Source: Pachysolen tannophilus NRRL Y-2460 (taxonomy: Eukaryota; Ascomycota; Pichiomycetes; Alaninales; Pachysolenaceae). From it: a DNA stretch of 64,000 bases. Each line of letters starts with the position of its first letter. The first letter of the stretch is position 1. This document shows positions 40,236 through 51,180 of the stretch, one piece after another. The position numbers were made by a program, and so were the translations under genes. Where the stretch lies: the NCBI GenBank assembly GCA_001661245.1, contig KV454011.1, positions 1,080,724 to 1,144,723 on the forward strand, read 5' to 3'. A model generated the notes under the pieces. The model saw only the letters and a list, made by a program, of their open reading frames with translations, ran no database searches and was not told the DNA's origin.

Positions 40236-40608
40236 ACTAGCAAGATCGCCTATCTAAAAAAAAAGTTTCTCTAGTTAACTAAAATGATACACTTGATCGA
40301 CTAGAAATCTAATAATAATACAAACACAATCAATCTTTTAAAACTCCCACTAGCAATAATCAATATCTCAGCTCCTATAATAAGATCTATACATAACACA
40401 CTAATCCAGAGTTTAGTTGAAGTTAAGATTTTATTTCTTGTTGTTTGGATTTTGTTAGTTTTTTTTTTTTTTTTTTTTTTCATTTCATTTTGTTTTTTTT
40501 CTTTAACATAATCAGCTACAGTTAAAACCAGCAGGAATTACACAAAATTTTAAATACAATTAATAATAGTACATAGAACAAGAGAAAAGTAAAGTATATA
40601 AACGAAGA
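40236..40608. other. Intergenic region, TAF2 3' end to SLP1 5' end
   Basis: About 370 bases with a long T tract near 40459-40500 and otherwise AT-rich sequence. No gene recognised. Confidence 0.45.
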
Positions 40609-43600
40609 CTATGGTTTTCTGTTACCTAGATTTATCTTCAATTTCAATGTTTTGTTTTGTTGTTGTTGTTGTTGCTGTTGCTGTTGTTGAGCTGGTAGTG
40701 GTGGTGAGGGAAGTGGTGGTGGAAGTGAAGGAGAAACTCCTGAAGACGATTCTTCCTTTTTATTATTGTCTGTGTCTTTGATGTCTTCCGTTTCATTTGA
40801 AGCACCAACTGTAGTCAATGGGGAAGGCGATTTTTTGTGTCTTTCTTTTGTAGTAGGATCTGAAGATGGAGGTAGTAGGAGATGAGAAGAAGGGGAAGGA
40901 ACAGGATCAGTATTATTAAGTGGACTGATTTCACCATCTTCGGTTTTTTTGTCATTTAGAATTTCGGGTAATAATTTTGGATTTGTAGAAGCTTGAATCC
41001 CATTCAGCAAATTCTTAGATGGCAGCTCAGTTTTTGAAGACTTTTTCAAAGTTTGATCAGATTTTTTAGTCTTAATTTTGATTTGAATTGATGGTTTAGT
41101 TGAAGACATTTTTCTATCAACAGTAACCAAGGAACTGCTGTCGGAGGAATTTTTGCTTTTTAATTGCACAGGTTCGGATATTTCCTGGAATTGGTCACTC
41201 GATAGTATTAGCTTCTTGTGGTTACTATTATTGATGATTCTAACATAACGCAATGGGGCATTTTTTGATGATCTTATAATTTCGCTATTAATGATTTTCG
41301 GAAGTTTTGAATTCCATTCTTTTAATCTAGTCAAAGATGATTGCTTTTGAAATTTCAATACTACATTTGAGTTCATGTTGAGCTTTGACTTACCCTTAGC
41401 TTTAGAAGTGACTGGAGGAACTGATGGAGTCAGTGATGGAGTCAGTGAAGGGGCCTTTGACGTAGCAGTTCCTGTATTTGGTGTTTTAATCTTCAAGTTT
41501 ACTGGCGGTAAAACAGGTGCTGCGGAAGCACGAGCTTTCAAATCTAACTTGAGTTTTGGGATTGACTGAGTGGTTGGAACTTCTTCTTTAACAGAAGAGT
41601 TTTTTCGAGAATGAGAAGGAATTTTGATACTGATTGCTTGTTTCTTTTCTTTCTTAACATTTGAATCGTTAATTATGAGTTTTGGGACTTGAATCTTCAA
41701 TCTGCTCTGCCTTTTCAAAATAATTTCAAATACTTTCTTTTGAGAAGGAACCTTACCTTCTTCTTCGTTAATGTTGTTGTGACTGTTGTTATCGTCATTC
41801 AACACAGATTCATCTTCTATATTAACTTTTCCTATTTTAGCCACTATTTTTCTATCGCTTGGAATCGATTCCAAAGTGATGGTAAATGAATCTTTTGGAA
41901 CATACAATATATCACAAATATCAAACAAATTTCTCTTTGAGTGTATATCAATCAAACAAGAATGTAATGAATCCCAAATTTGTTTCCTTAAAGTTGTCCC
42001 AAAAGAATAATCTCTACGTAATATCTCAATGGCACCAGATATTGTTGCTCTGGCAAAAGCATCCCTCCTTGAATTTAATTCATTTTTGTTTGAACCATCT
42101 TCTATAAAAATAACACCAGACCCTTGTTTACCATTTGCATTACCATTACCATTATTTGTACGACGAATATCTTGAGTACCACCATTACCTTCTGTAGTAT
42201 TATTATCTACTTCTTGTTGATGGTAAACTTGCTCAAATTCTTCATCGTCTAAAACAGAAGGTGTTCCATGAATTGCAGCAACACTAATAACTTTAGCTAA
42301 TATGTTAAACAATCCAGACTTGATGCGAGGACTTTTATCAAGTTTAGCAACTGTGAAGAAATAATTTAAAATAGGTGTGTTTTTCAATCCACCCAATATC
42401 AACAAACCTTCAAAAGCCAATAGCCTGATATCTGCACCTAGAGCTGGATTTGTATATGCGATTAATTCTTTATGAGATAATTTACAAAGACCTAACCTAG
42501 CTAACTTGATTTTTTCTTTTAAGATCGCTAAGGTGATGATATTATGATATGAAGGTAAATACTTGTCCAATTTCAAAATCCTGCTTATTTCATCATTTGC
42601 TTCTTGCAAAAAATTCACAACTTCTTTATCACCTGTTTCTCTATCAATTAAAAAACCTCCAGAATTCTGAATAGCCGTGAATAAAGACTGAATAATAATA
42701 GCAATATAAAAACAATCTTCAAACTGATTGTTCAAGTTGTCGTTATATTTCAATAGATTCAATAAAATTTTTCGGATCTCAATTGGACTTTCACCGTTGC
42801 TTAGTTTAATTGAACTTAACGCCTTCGGTATTATTTTTAACACAAAAAATTTTGTAAAATTAGAGAAATCATTAGGTAATGGAATATAATTTGCTGCGCT
42901 TATAGGAGACAAGATATTGTATTCACTTTTGAAACAATACAATTCATGAAAAGCCTTCAATAAGTGCTTCATTCCAATAAAACCAACCTCTTCTTTTGCA
43001 AATTTGGCAAGACCCATTGCCGCTTCTAATCTAACACCATAAAAATATCTTTCATCCATCAATGTCCTTACCAATATACTTGAATATAAAGAAGAAGGCT
43101 TGATAGCATTACTAAAAAATCTAACACTATCAATTTGTGCCTCAACATCTCTATCCTGTTGTAATTGGGATTGAAACATGTAGTCTGACTGATTCATATG
43201 GATCTTACAAATCCATTCAAAATCTGCATCTATTCTGACCCATTCAAAAGCTTCATTTGCTTGATTTTCTTCATCTTCTTTAGTCCATTCTTGTAAGTTC
43301 CACTCTGTAATTTCTTCTGGAGATATTAAGACATCACCAAGGCGATTAACTTTTTCTTCAGTTTCTTGAACTTGTAACTGCTGTCTTTGATGTGTTATCA
43401 TTTCCTCCTCCTCATCATCAAAATTATTAGCATCATCTTGCAGTTTCCGTTTGCCTCTTCTAAATCTTCTATATTTTGTATTATATTGAATGTCCAATTT
43501 GGTAAAACCTTCTTTCAAGTCAACAATATGTTCATAAGGTGTACCATCTGCTTCATGGATTCTAATAGTCATTGGGCCTTGAAAAACAGCTGGAACATTA

Positions 43601-45834
43601 AAATCAGAATCATCATTTTCAATGTAGTTCATTGCATCACTGACAAAGTTATCATCACCATGTCTGGACTCATTACCTATATTTGCAGTGATCATTCCAT
43701 CTTCATTTCTGTGATTTAGCTCTTGGACTTGAACCTGCCTAATACCCATTTCAATAATCATTCTTTTTTTATTAAAACGTTGAGTCACACGGAAAACTGG
43801 AGTACCAGATGAATAAACCCAATTCGAGAAAAAATTGTCCAATCTATTATGGTTAACTTTTTCACATACATGTTTGAAATGATGCGTAGATAAACAATTA
43901 CCAGCAAATAAATCATTTGACATTGCTTGTAAAAAAATTTTTGGAATCACTCTGGATAAGCCAAATGATTTATCAGTCTTTGTCATACGTCGATCCAAGA
44001 TAAATAACACTAAAGATGATTTCAATTTTAAAAATTGGAAATCAGTAGAATCATTTATTGGGAATTCAAAAAATTGATTTGCTAATGGTCTCTTACCAAT
44101 ATCTTGTTCACATATTAAATCACATTTTTGTTTATTTCTATATTTATATTCATTAACACCGAATAATGTTTTCAAAAATTGTGAAGCCATGAATTGTGAA
44201 ATACCAATAACACACCAAAAATCATTATGAGTCTTTGGTAGAACATTAATACCAGACCATTGTTGAGCAAAATTTTCTGCCAAAAATTCAGTTACTGAAA
44301 AAATTGGTTCTATTTTATTCGCACTGTAAAGAAAATTATCATTTATAATTGATAAACCAGCAAATGAACAAGAATCTGAAGATAAATTCTCCAAAAAGAT
44401 CATACTGAAACTATTGAAAGGAAAAGATCCAAATTCTTTTGAATAAAAATCAAGAGCTTTATAAAGAAAGATGCAAGTATTTAATACTTCATCTTTTCTA
44501 TTTGGTAAATGATATATTGTAAATGGAACAGTATTTGCACTATTGGAAATATTATTAGTTTCTTCTTCATAACTAGTTGGATTTTCTGTTAAATTAATTA
44601 ACGGCCATTTCTCAAAAGGTCCAATTGCAAAACCTAAATGTTGTGGTGCAATTGGATTATATATTTGGAAGCTGACAACTTTTTTACTCAAATCAATTGG
44701 ATGTGGAAATTCTTTATAATTCAACATTTCTGGTGATGCCACAACAAGCTCTCGTCTCCAATCAATACCAACATTTTCTTGAGTTTTATGACCTTCATCT
44801 CCATCTTCATTGTCTACATCTTCTTCTTCTTCCTCGTTTTCATCATCATCGTCCTGATTTCTTTGCTGTTTCTTCAAAGCTATTTCAGCAGCTTTAGTTC
44901 CAATTATCTTACTCTCTCCAATATCTCCTACAGTCTTGGGGAAACTTAAAGTTATATCCCAAGTTGCCTTTTCATATAAGTTATCAATACATGGAACCCA
45001 AGAACTTGCAGAACAACCAAAATCATTATTTATAGTATGACAAAACCATTTATCCTTTGGTATCTGAGTTTGTAAACCTCCATTAAATAAAATACCATTT
45101 TTAGGGTTTTTAATTTCATAATTAATTTTTATTGAAATTGAAGTATAAACTTGTTCTTGGAAAATTCCCATAGAATGTGGAGTATTATGATTAGATTTAG
45201 ATGGAGAAAAATTTAATTCATTCACATCTTGTGCTTTCAATTTTAAGTTCTCTGGTAAATATATGACTAATTCTTCTGTATTCGTAAGCAACAACGGCGT
45301 ATATTGAGGATTTTGAGATGCAATCAGTGGATCCGTATTTATATTAAGCCCACTCAAATGATTGGTATTTGCAAATAACGGATGAAACTTGCCCTTATAA
45401 AAATGATGCTGATTAACAGTCAAACTCTTGGACGTAATATCATGGAATGGATTGTACTTAAAACCAGACATATTATCATCTGTATTGATCGACTCAACAT
45501 CATGGTGGTTGATGAAAAATTCATTATTTTGATTAAAATCAGTATATTTATAATTAACCCTTTGATTATTAACAAATACCTCCTGAATGTTGACATTACG
45601 ACAATCCAACTTCACTTTTTTCAACTTCAGATCCAACGGCAACACAGTAATCTCAGTTTCCCCAACTATAGACTGATTCGACAAATCCACATCAAGATTC
45701 ACCTTTTGATGAGCAATTCGTAATAATTGTCTCGAGGTAACCTCATTATTCACAGATGACTTATGTCTCCTCCCAAGAGTCGGCGTTTGATGAAGTGAAC
45801 TTATAGATGGATAGTCATATGGTAGCGTCGGCAT
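40609..45834 (-). CDS. TAF2: TAF2, TFIID subunit with aminopeptidase-like fold
   Basis: A 1741-residue TFIID subunit (S. cerevisiae 1407) that contacts initiator DNA. The N-terminal M1-aminopeptidase-like region (about 35-700) starts RIAHQKVNLDVDLSNQSIVGETEI. The catalytic site is lost, as is usual for TAF2: the HExxH position reads TEFLAENFAQQWSG near residue 513. HEAT-like helical repeats follow (about 880-1210, including NPALGADIRLLAFEGLL). The last 450 residues are low complexity: Lys/Ser-rich, repeated SLTPS units, a KIKTKK-rich stretch and a Gln run, ending in a short LKLKINLGNRK motif. An acidic insertion lies near 330-350. It is divergent from PIK1. Confidence 0.95.
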   Translation of the reverse strand: MPTLPYDYPSISSLHQTPTLGRRHKSSVNNEVTSRQLLRIAHQKVNLDVDLSNQSIVGETEITVLPLDLKLKKVKLDCRNVNIQEVFVNNQRVNYKYTDFNQNNEFFINHHDVESINTDDNMSGFKYNPFHDITSKSLTVNQHHFYKGKFHPLFANTNHLSGLNINTDPLIASQNPQYTPLLLTNTEELVIYLPENLKLKAQDVNELNFSPSKSNHNTPHSMGIFQEQVYTSISIKINYEIKNPKNGILFNGGLQTQIPKDKWFCHTINNDFGCSASSWVPCIDNLYEKATWDITLSFPKTVGDIGESKIIGTKAAEIALKKQQRNQDDDDENEEEEEDVDNEDGDEGHKTQENVGIDWRRELVVASPEMLNYKEFPHPIDLSKKVVSFQIYNPIAPQHLGFAIGPFEKWPLINLTENPTSYEEETNNISNSANTVPFTIYHLPNRKDEVLNTCIFLYKALDFYSKEFGSFPFNSFSMIFLENLSSDSCSFAGLSIINDNFLYSANKIEPIFSVTEFLAENFAQQWSGINVLPKTHNDFWCVIGISQFMASQFLKTLFGVNEYKYRNKQKCDLICEQDIGKRPLANQFFEFPINDSTDFQFLKLKSSLVLFILDRRMTKTDKSFGLSRVIPKIFLQAMSNDLFAGNCLSTHHFKHVCEKVNHNRLDNFFSNWVYSSGTPVFRVTQRFNKKRMIIEMGIRQVQVQELNHRNEDGMITANIGNESRHGDDNFVSDAMNYIENDDSDFNVPAVFQGPMTIRIHEADGTPYEHIVDLKEGFTKLDIQYNTKYRRFRRGKRKLQDDANNFDDEEEEMITHQRQQLQVQETEEKVNRLGDVLISPEEITEWNLQEWTKEDEENQANEAFEWVRIDADFEWICKIHMNQSDYMFQSQLQQDRDVEAQIDSVRFFSNAIKPSSLYSSILVRTLMDERYFYGVRLEAAMGLAKFAKEEVGFIGMKHLLKAFHELYCFKSEYNILSPISAANYIPLPNDFSNFTKFFVLKIIPKALSSIKLSNGESPIEIRKILLNLLKYNDNLNNQFEDCFYIAIIIQSLFTAIQNSGGFLIDRETGDKEVVNFLQEANDEISRILKLDKYLPSYHNIITLAILKEKIKLARLGLCKLSHKELIAYTNPALGADIRLLAFEGLLILGGLKNTPILNYFFTVAKLDKSPRIKSGLFNILAKVISVAAIHGTPSVLDDEEFEQVYHQQEVDNNTTEGNGGTQDIRRTNNGNGNANGKQGSGVIFIEDGSNKNELNSRRDAFARATISGAIEILRRDYSFGTTLRKQIWDSLHSCLIDIHSKRNLFDICDILYVPKDSFTITLESIPSDRKIVAKIGKVNIEDESVLNDDNNSHNNINEEEGKVPSQKKVFEIILKRQSRLKIQVPKLIINDSNVKKEKKQAISIKIPSHSRKNSSVKEEVPTTQSIPKLKLDLKARASAAPVLPPVNLKIKTPNTGTATSKAPSLTPSLTPSVPPVTSKAKGKSKLNMNSNVVLKFQKQSSLTRLKEWNSKLPKIINSEIIRSSKNAPLRYVRIINNSNHKKLILSSDQFQEISEPVQLKSKNSSDSSSLVTVDRKMSSTKPSIQIKIKTKKSDQTLKKSSKTELPSKNLLNGIQASTNPKLLPEILNDKKTEDGEISPLNNTDPVPSPSSHLLLPPSSDPTTKERHKKSPSPLTTVGASNETEDIKDTDNNKKEESSSGVSPSLPPPLPSPPLPAQQQQQQQQQQQNKTLKLKINLGNRKP

Positions 45835-46342
45835 ACTCAGATCAATCCAAATCCTGCCTCCCTACAATAACCTATTCCTCAGATCTTCCTCTTCTTTTAA
45901 CTTGTATAATAAATATATATATATATATATATATATTGTCTTAACCGCCCATGGCCTTTTTGTATTTTGTTTGTTTGACCTTTTGTTGAAGCAAAAACGA
46001 TGTTGATGTCTTTTTTTGGTTTCCGCGCGCACTACTGTTATTTTGCTTTCTCTTTTGTTTTTTTTTCCGGAGATGACAAATTTCAACAGGTTTTTGTATG
46101 GTGTTGACAATCATATTGAAGGCGTTAAACCAAGTTGTGATTTGAAATATAGGAGATTAGATAGTTGGTTAGTTGGATAATTGGATAAGGTTGAAGGTGT
46201 GGATATAAGATTTTTTTTTTACTTTTTCTTTATAACAATTTGTTAAAAAAAACAAAAAAAAACATTGGAAAAAAAATAGGTGTATATACTATACGCTTGA
46301 AGAAGAAAAGAAAAGTAAAGAAGGCTTGATCGCAGCTTCAAG
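45835..46342. other. Divergent promoter region, TAF2/PIK1
   Basis: About 500 bases with a TA array (about 45914-45937), a CGCGCGC word near 46026 and A/T tracts close to the PIK1 ATG. A minus-strand reading frame here has no ATG. Confidence 0.45.
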
Positions 46343-49300
46343 ATGGAAGAAGCTTCTGGTCATTCTTTATTGTTGAGGTTTATCAACTCACCTCACTTTA
46401 ACATCTATTATTGTATTAGTTATTTGATAAGATATGCGGACAATATTGGAATTCAACATTGTATATGTACGAAACTTGCAAATGATTATTCGATTGAAGA
46501 GTTGAAATTTTTTATTCCACAATTTTTACAAACTTTATTGACTGTGGAGACGGACTCATTGGCGCTTGAAGAATTGATTAAAGATTTATGTTCTAGAGAT
46601 GTTCATTTTAATTTGATGACTTTTTGGTATTTGAGAGCCAGTTTACAAGAATTGAGTAAAGATTGTGGAAGTATAAGTTTCCAAATATGTAAAAGATTAT
46701 TAAACGATTTACAATTTCAATTATTCAATACACCACGTAATGTGAATACTTCTTCAACTTCTACAGGTATAGTTAGGGTACTGCCTGCAAAAGCTTATAA
46801 TGAGAATGTTTATCCTTCGATCATTTTGGCATCATCAATTGCAGCTTCTATAGGTTTACCTCAAGTTGGAACCCACGTTGCTCCAATAGTTAAGACACAG
46901 GGTAAAATGACAAAATCATTTGTATTTCAAGTGGTTAAAGGTTTACAAAAAGAATTGAATAAGAATTTGACTTTGAAAAATACAAGGCAGAATGCTCTGT
47001 TGGCAAATTCAAATGTAAGAAGTAGTAGTGAAGAATTTGATGATGATGATGATTTTGATGATTCAAATCCAATTTCTTCAAATTTTCAAAAATTGTTCCA
47101 AAAACAAAGAAAACAAAAAAATGAAATTGGTGATAACAGTAGAGAATGGGATTTTTCTATGATTGATAAATATGCTGAAGAAAATTTACCTCATTTAAAG
47201 CGCTCACTTTCAGGAAATAATTTGATAAAAGTTAGAACAAAAAAAAATAATACAATAAGTAATGGTTCAGGTTCTAGGTCACTAGATTTCAAGTATAAGA
47301 CAGATTCTCCAAAAGAGTTGATCTCATCAATGCCAAATTTGTCACTAGAAGATACTTACTCTTCTTCTTCTGTAAATTTGGAAAATAATAATATAACACC
47401 TCTGGCTTCTTATTCCGGAAGAACGTCAAGAGATAGCCGTTATAGTAGTGATGTGGAAAGTATATATGAGAACCCACAAGAGATTCCATCTACACCAAGG
47501 AGAAGAGTTTCATCTCAAGCACCAGCAACTTTAACAACTCCACAAAAGATAAAATTATTAAAATCTAATTATTTCAAATGTGAAACTCAATTTGCAATTG
47601 CATTACAAAATATCTCATATAAGTTGTCTCAGGTTCCAAAAGAAGCAAGATTATCGTCTTTAAGAGCAGAATTATCTATATTAAATAAAGATTTGCCTTG
47701 TGAAGTTGATATTCCAATGTTGTTACCAAGAAATAAAAAGGGAAAATTACATAAAGTTGTTAGAATACCTCCAAATGAATCTGCGGTTTTAAATTCTGCT
47801 GAAAGAGTACCATTTTTATTATTGATTGAATTTTTAAGTGATGAAATGGATTTCGATCCAGCAACCCCAGAAAATGAACAATTGTTGAAAGAAATCTTGA
47901 GTGCTAACGAACTTAGTACTGAAGATGGCCATAGTGTTTCTAATTCACCAAAAGATCAACATCCACATTTCAGAGATAGAAAATATGTATTTGATCTTGC
48001 TGGAACTCTTCATAATTCAAGCTCTTATACTCAAAAAATTCTTGCTGATAATAACCTTAATGGAAATGGATCTGGAGGTAGTGCTGACACAAATGATCCA
48101 TCAGAGACTGATTTGGCTGATTTTTCAGTAATTAAATTATCAAATAAAACAGAAAATGAGTTTTTAGCAAAGAAGAATTTTTTACAAAATATCAGTCAGG
48201 TTCCAATTTTGGACAATGAGAACGAAACTGAAGAGAACGGTAAAATGGATAATGCTCTTGATAGTAAACCAAAGATCAAAAATGGTAACAATGAATCTTT
48301 CACTGAAAATGACAATGAGTTTAGTCGTGGCAGATCTTCTGAGTTGAACTTTCAGTCAAATTATAAACTATCAGATATTAGTAATAGTAATAACGATTTA
48401 GCTACTCAGATGAGAATTGCTGCTGTGATGTTAACTCAGTTAGATTCATCTTCTAATCAATTACCTCAAGATGAAACTGCCGCTGTAAAAGCGCGTATAA
48501 TTTCATCAATGCAAGCACTTCAAGATAATTTTGATTGTGTAAAAGATTTGGAAGAAATACATGGTGCTGCTGGTGAACGTAAACTTGAAAATGATTTGAA
48601 ATTAAGCGGTGTAAGATCATCTTTTAATAACCCAATGGATTACTATCTTGGTGAAGATTGGAATGCTAAAAAGGAAAGAATCAGAAAGGAGAGTATATAC
48701 GGTCATTTGGAAAACTGGGATCTTTGCTCCGTTATTGCTAAAACAGGTCATGATTTAACTCAAGAAGCTTTTGCGTGTCAGTTGATACAATCTATGGCTA
48801 AGATATGGTACAAGAATAATGTTGGAATATGGGTTAAAAAAATGAGAATCTTGGTTACCTCTTCAAACACTGGGTTGGTAGAAACCATTACCAACGCTCT
48901 ATCTATCCATTCTATCAAAAAAACTTTGACGCAGTATCAAATTGCTACAAATGAAAATTTGAAAGGTAATATTGCTACGTTAAAAGACCACTTTTTGAAA
49001 ACTTTTGGAGACTGTGATTCACCAAGGTATAAAAGGGCACAAGATAATTTTGCTTGTTCCCTTGCCGGCTATTCTATTATATGTTACATATTACAAATCA
49101 AAGATAGACACAACGGTAATATAATGTTGGATAATGAGGGCCATATAATTCATATTGATTTTGGGTTTTTATTATCAAATTCTCCTGGTTCCGTTGGTTT
49201 TGAGGCTGCACCTTTTAAATTGACCTTGGAATATGTTGAGATATTAGGCGGTCCGGAATCCTTTTTCTTTAAGAAATTTGTTAATCTTGTTAAAGATAGT

Positions 49301-49552
49301 TTCAAGGCTATCAGAAAAAATTCTGAAAGTATTGTCTCTTTAGTCGAATTAATGCAAAAGGATTCAAGTCTTCCATGTTTCCGAAATGGTGAAAATACAA
49401 GTGTTCAAATGAGACAAAGATTACAATTAAATTTAACTGATGAAGAGTGTGACGCGTTCGTTGAAAACTACTTGATTGGAAAAAGTTTGGGAAGCATTTA
49501 CACCAGGTTATATGATCAATTTCAATTATTCACTCAGGGTATTTATAGTTGA
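46343..49552 (+). CDS. PIK1: Pik1 phosphatidylinositol 4-kinase
   Basis: A 1069-residue Golgi/nuclear PI 4-kinase (S. cerevisiae 1066), essential for PI4P at the trans-Golgi and so for Sec4-directed secretion. The N-terminal helical lipid-kinase-unique region (about 1-130) is followed by a Ser/Asn-rich middle. The short homology block FKCETQFAIALQNISYKLSQVPKEAR (given here only as about 410-435) matches the frequenin-binding neighbourhood. The catalytic domain covers about 770-1069 with SVIAKTGHDLTQE, catalytic loop DRHNGNIMLD (about 919-928) and activation loop HIDFGFLL (about 936-943). It is convergent with IST1, as in S. cerevisiae (YNL267W/YNL265C). Confidence 0.96.
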   Translation: MEEASGHSLLLRFINSPHFNIYYCISYLIRYADNIGIQHCICTKLANDYSIEELKFFIPQFLQTLLTVETDSLALEELIKDLCSRDVHFNLMTFWYLRASLQELSKDCGSISFQICKRLLNDLQFQLFNTPRNVNTSSTSTGIVRVLPAKAYNENVYPSIILASSIAASIGLPQVGTHVAPIVKTQGKMTKSFVFQVVKGLQKELNKNLTLKNTRQNALLANSNVRSSSEEFDDDDDFDDSNPISSNFQKLFQKQRKQKNEIGDNSREWDFSMIDKYAEENLPHLKRSLSGNNLIKVRTKKNNTISNGSGSRSLDFKYKTDSPKELISSMPNLSLEDTYSSSSVNLENNNITPLASYSGRTSRDSRYSSDVESIYENPQEIPSTPRRRVSSQAPATLTTPQKIKLLKSNYFKCETQFAIALQNISYKLSQVPKEARLSSLRAELSILNKDLPCEVDIPMLLPRNKKGKLHKVVRIPPNESAVLNSAERVPFLLLIEFLSDEMDFDPATPENEQLLKEILSANELSTEDGHSVSNSPKDQHPHFRDRKYVFDLAGTLHNSSSYTQKILADNNLNGNGSGGSADTNDPSETDLADFSVIKLSNKTENEFLAKKNFLQNISQVPILDNENETEENGKMDNALDSKPKIKNGNNESFTENDNEFSRGRSSELNFQSNYKLSDISNSNNDLATQMRIAAVMLTQLDSSSNQLPQDETAAVKARIISSMQALQDNFDCVKDLEEIHGAAGERKLENDLKLSGVRSSFNNPMDYYLGEDWNAKKERIRKESIYGHLENWDLCSVIAKTGHDLTQEAFACQLIQSMAKIWYKNNVGIWVKKMRILVTSSNTGLVETITNALSIHSIKKTLTQYQIATNENLKGNIATLKDHFLKTFGDCDSPRYKRAQDNFACSLAGYSIICYILQIKDRHNGNIMLDNEGHIIHIDFGFLLSNSPGSVGFEAAPFKLTLEYVEILGGPESFFFKKFVNLVKDSFKAIRKNSESIVSLVELMQKDSSLPCFRNGENTSVQMRQRLQLNLTDEECDAFVENYLIGKSLGSIYTRLYDQFQLFTQGIYS

Positions 49553-49901
49553 TACTCTTTATTTTATCTTGTTGTAATGAATGAAACGACACCCTTTATA
49601 TTTATTGCATTTTATATCTTTTTGCCATTCACATGATTATATATTCATGTTTTTTATTATTATATCTATAGATTCTTGTACTTTTTTTTGTTAACTCTAG
49701 TATTTTTATATATTTCACCTTTGTCAAATTTGCAAAGTTTACGTTCTTGTGCCTATTATTATATTAATGTATTTTCACCTACAATATTTTACAACGTAAT
49801 GTCAAAAAATAAATAAATAATTACACAATTATTAAGTCAAAATAGAAATAGATATATATATATATATATATTATATTTATAGAACAAAGGATTCAGGATA
49901 C
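49553..49901. other. Convergent intergenic region, PIK1/IST1
   Basis: About 350 bases of AT-rich 3'-end sequence with a TA array at about 49853-49871. No gene seen. Confidence 0.5.
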
Positions 49902-51006
49902 TCAATTCCTTTTCAAAGCTTCAAACCTTTTCTTCAAATCATCAAACTCATCGTTAGGTTTTTTAGCAAATACTGCACCGCTAGTGCCGTTACTGGAGCT
50001 GTTGCTCTTCTTCTTCACGACATTTACGCCTTTAGGGACTTTAACTTCTGGTCTTAAATTATCTAAAGACATTGCAGGAGGCGTCACTTTTATTGGTTTA
50101 GAGCCTTCCTTTGACAACTCACTAAGATCTGATATTCTTCTTTCAAGGGAAGTAGGCCCAGATTCAGAGTTTATAATATCGTCTAATTCTTTATCATCCA
50201 ATATACCACTGTTATCCTCAATTTCTATCGCAGTATCATCATCACCATCACCATCATCGCCTGTTTCTTCAGACTCGAGTTGTTTTTCTTCTTCCTCGCT
50301 AAGAATGATCCCACTGTATGGAACACTGTAAGCTTTTGCAATCTCTACAAGATACAGATTCACTAAGGCAGCACTTGGCGGAGTTACAGAACACCTCTTT
50401 ACTATCTTTTCTGGTATTATGTTGTCCTTATTGTCAAGGGCTTCCTGTGCAAATTCTTTACCAAATTTGATCAAAAATAAATCTTTTAGGTCTCTTATTT
50501 CCTTGATTTCATTTGTCTTGAAAGCAGAATATATTATAACTTTAACAGCTTCCTCCAATCCAGGATCACAATGATGAAACTCCAGACCAAGTAGTCCTAT
50601 TCTTGCCAGTAACAACTCACAGTATAACTCTAAATACTCAAACAATTCTGTGTAGTTGTCTTCTAATATTATATGCTCTACCTTAATCTTAGCATTCTCT
50701 TCTTTTCCTTGTAATAACAAATCAGCAACCTTTAAATACACTAGAAGTCAGTAATCACAATCAAATAAACCATAATACTTCAGAGAAGAAGAAAAAAAAA
50801 AAAACTTAACATACAACTCTTCTTTGTTGTTTGGAAATAGCAGTTTTCTTCTGCTGTACAAATCTTAAACGGCTAATGGCCATCTTAAGATGTGATTTTA
50901 ATCTAGACTGAAATTTCATACATACTTGTTAGTATTCAATTGGTTCACTTTTTACCCAAATTTAATCAATACAAATACTCACCTGAATAGAAATGATTGG
51001 AGGCAT
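49902..51006 (-). CDS. IST1: Ist1, ESCRT-III-like Vps4 regulator (three exons)
   Basis: Exon 1 51006-50983, intron 1 50982-50908 (75 bases, GTGAGT donor, TACTAAC branch at 50928-50934, CAG), exon 2 50907-50815, intron 2 50814-50730 (85 bases, GTATGT donor, TACTGAC branch, AAG acceptor), exon 3 50729-49902; product 314 residues. The spliced N-terminus (MPPIISIQ, then SRLKSHLKMAISRLRFVQQK, then KQQRRVVADLL) restores the conserved Ist1 helix 1, which is absent from exon 3 alone. The ESCRT-III-like core has YLELYCELLLARIGLL and PEKIVKRCSVTPPSAALVNLYLVEIAKAY. A TAG four bases after the intron 2 branch point is too close to be used, which explains the AAG acceptor. The C-terminal half is acidic then basic, with a possible MIT-interacting end (FDDLKKRFEALKRN). 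Confidence 0.93.
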
Positions 51007-51180
51007 AATTCAAAATATAAATTTTCAATTCAATTAAAAGTTAATTATAACAACTATATATAAAGAATAACTAAACTATCAATTATCATGAAGTTACTTC
51101 TTCTTATCGTCATATATATTAATCAGTTACAGTCAACTTACTATTATTACACTACCTAAAATACAATAGTTATACAATAC

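Noticed and set aside
45862-46110. Minus-strand 82-codon frame between TAF2 and PIK1
   Set aside because: It begins with TTG, passes through a TA microsatellite and has no recognisable domain.
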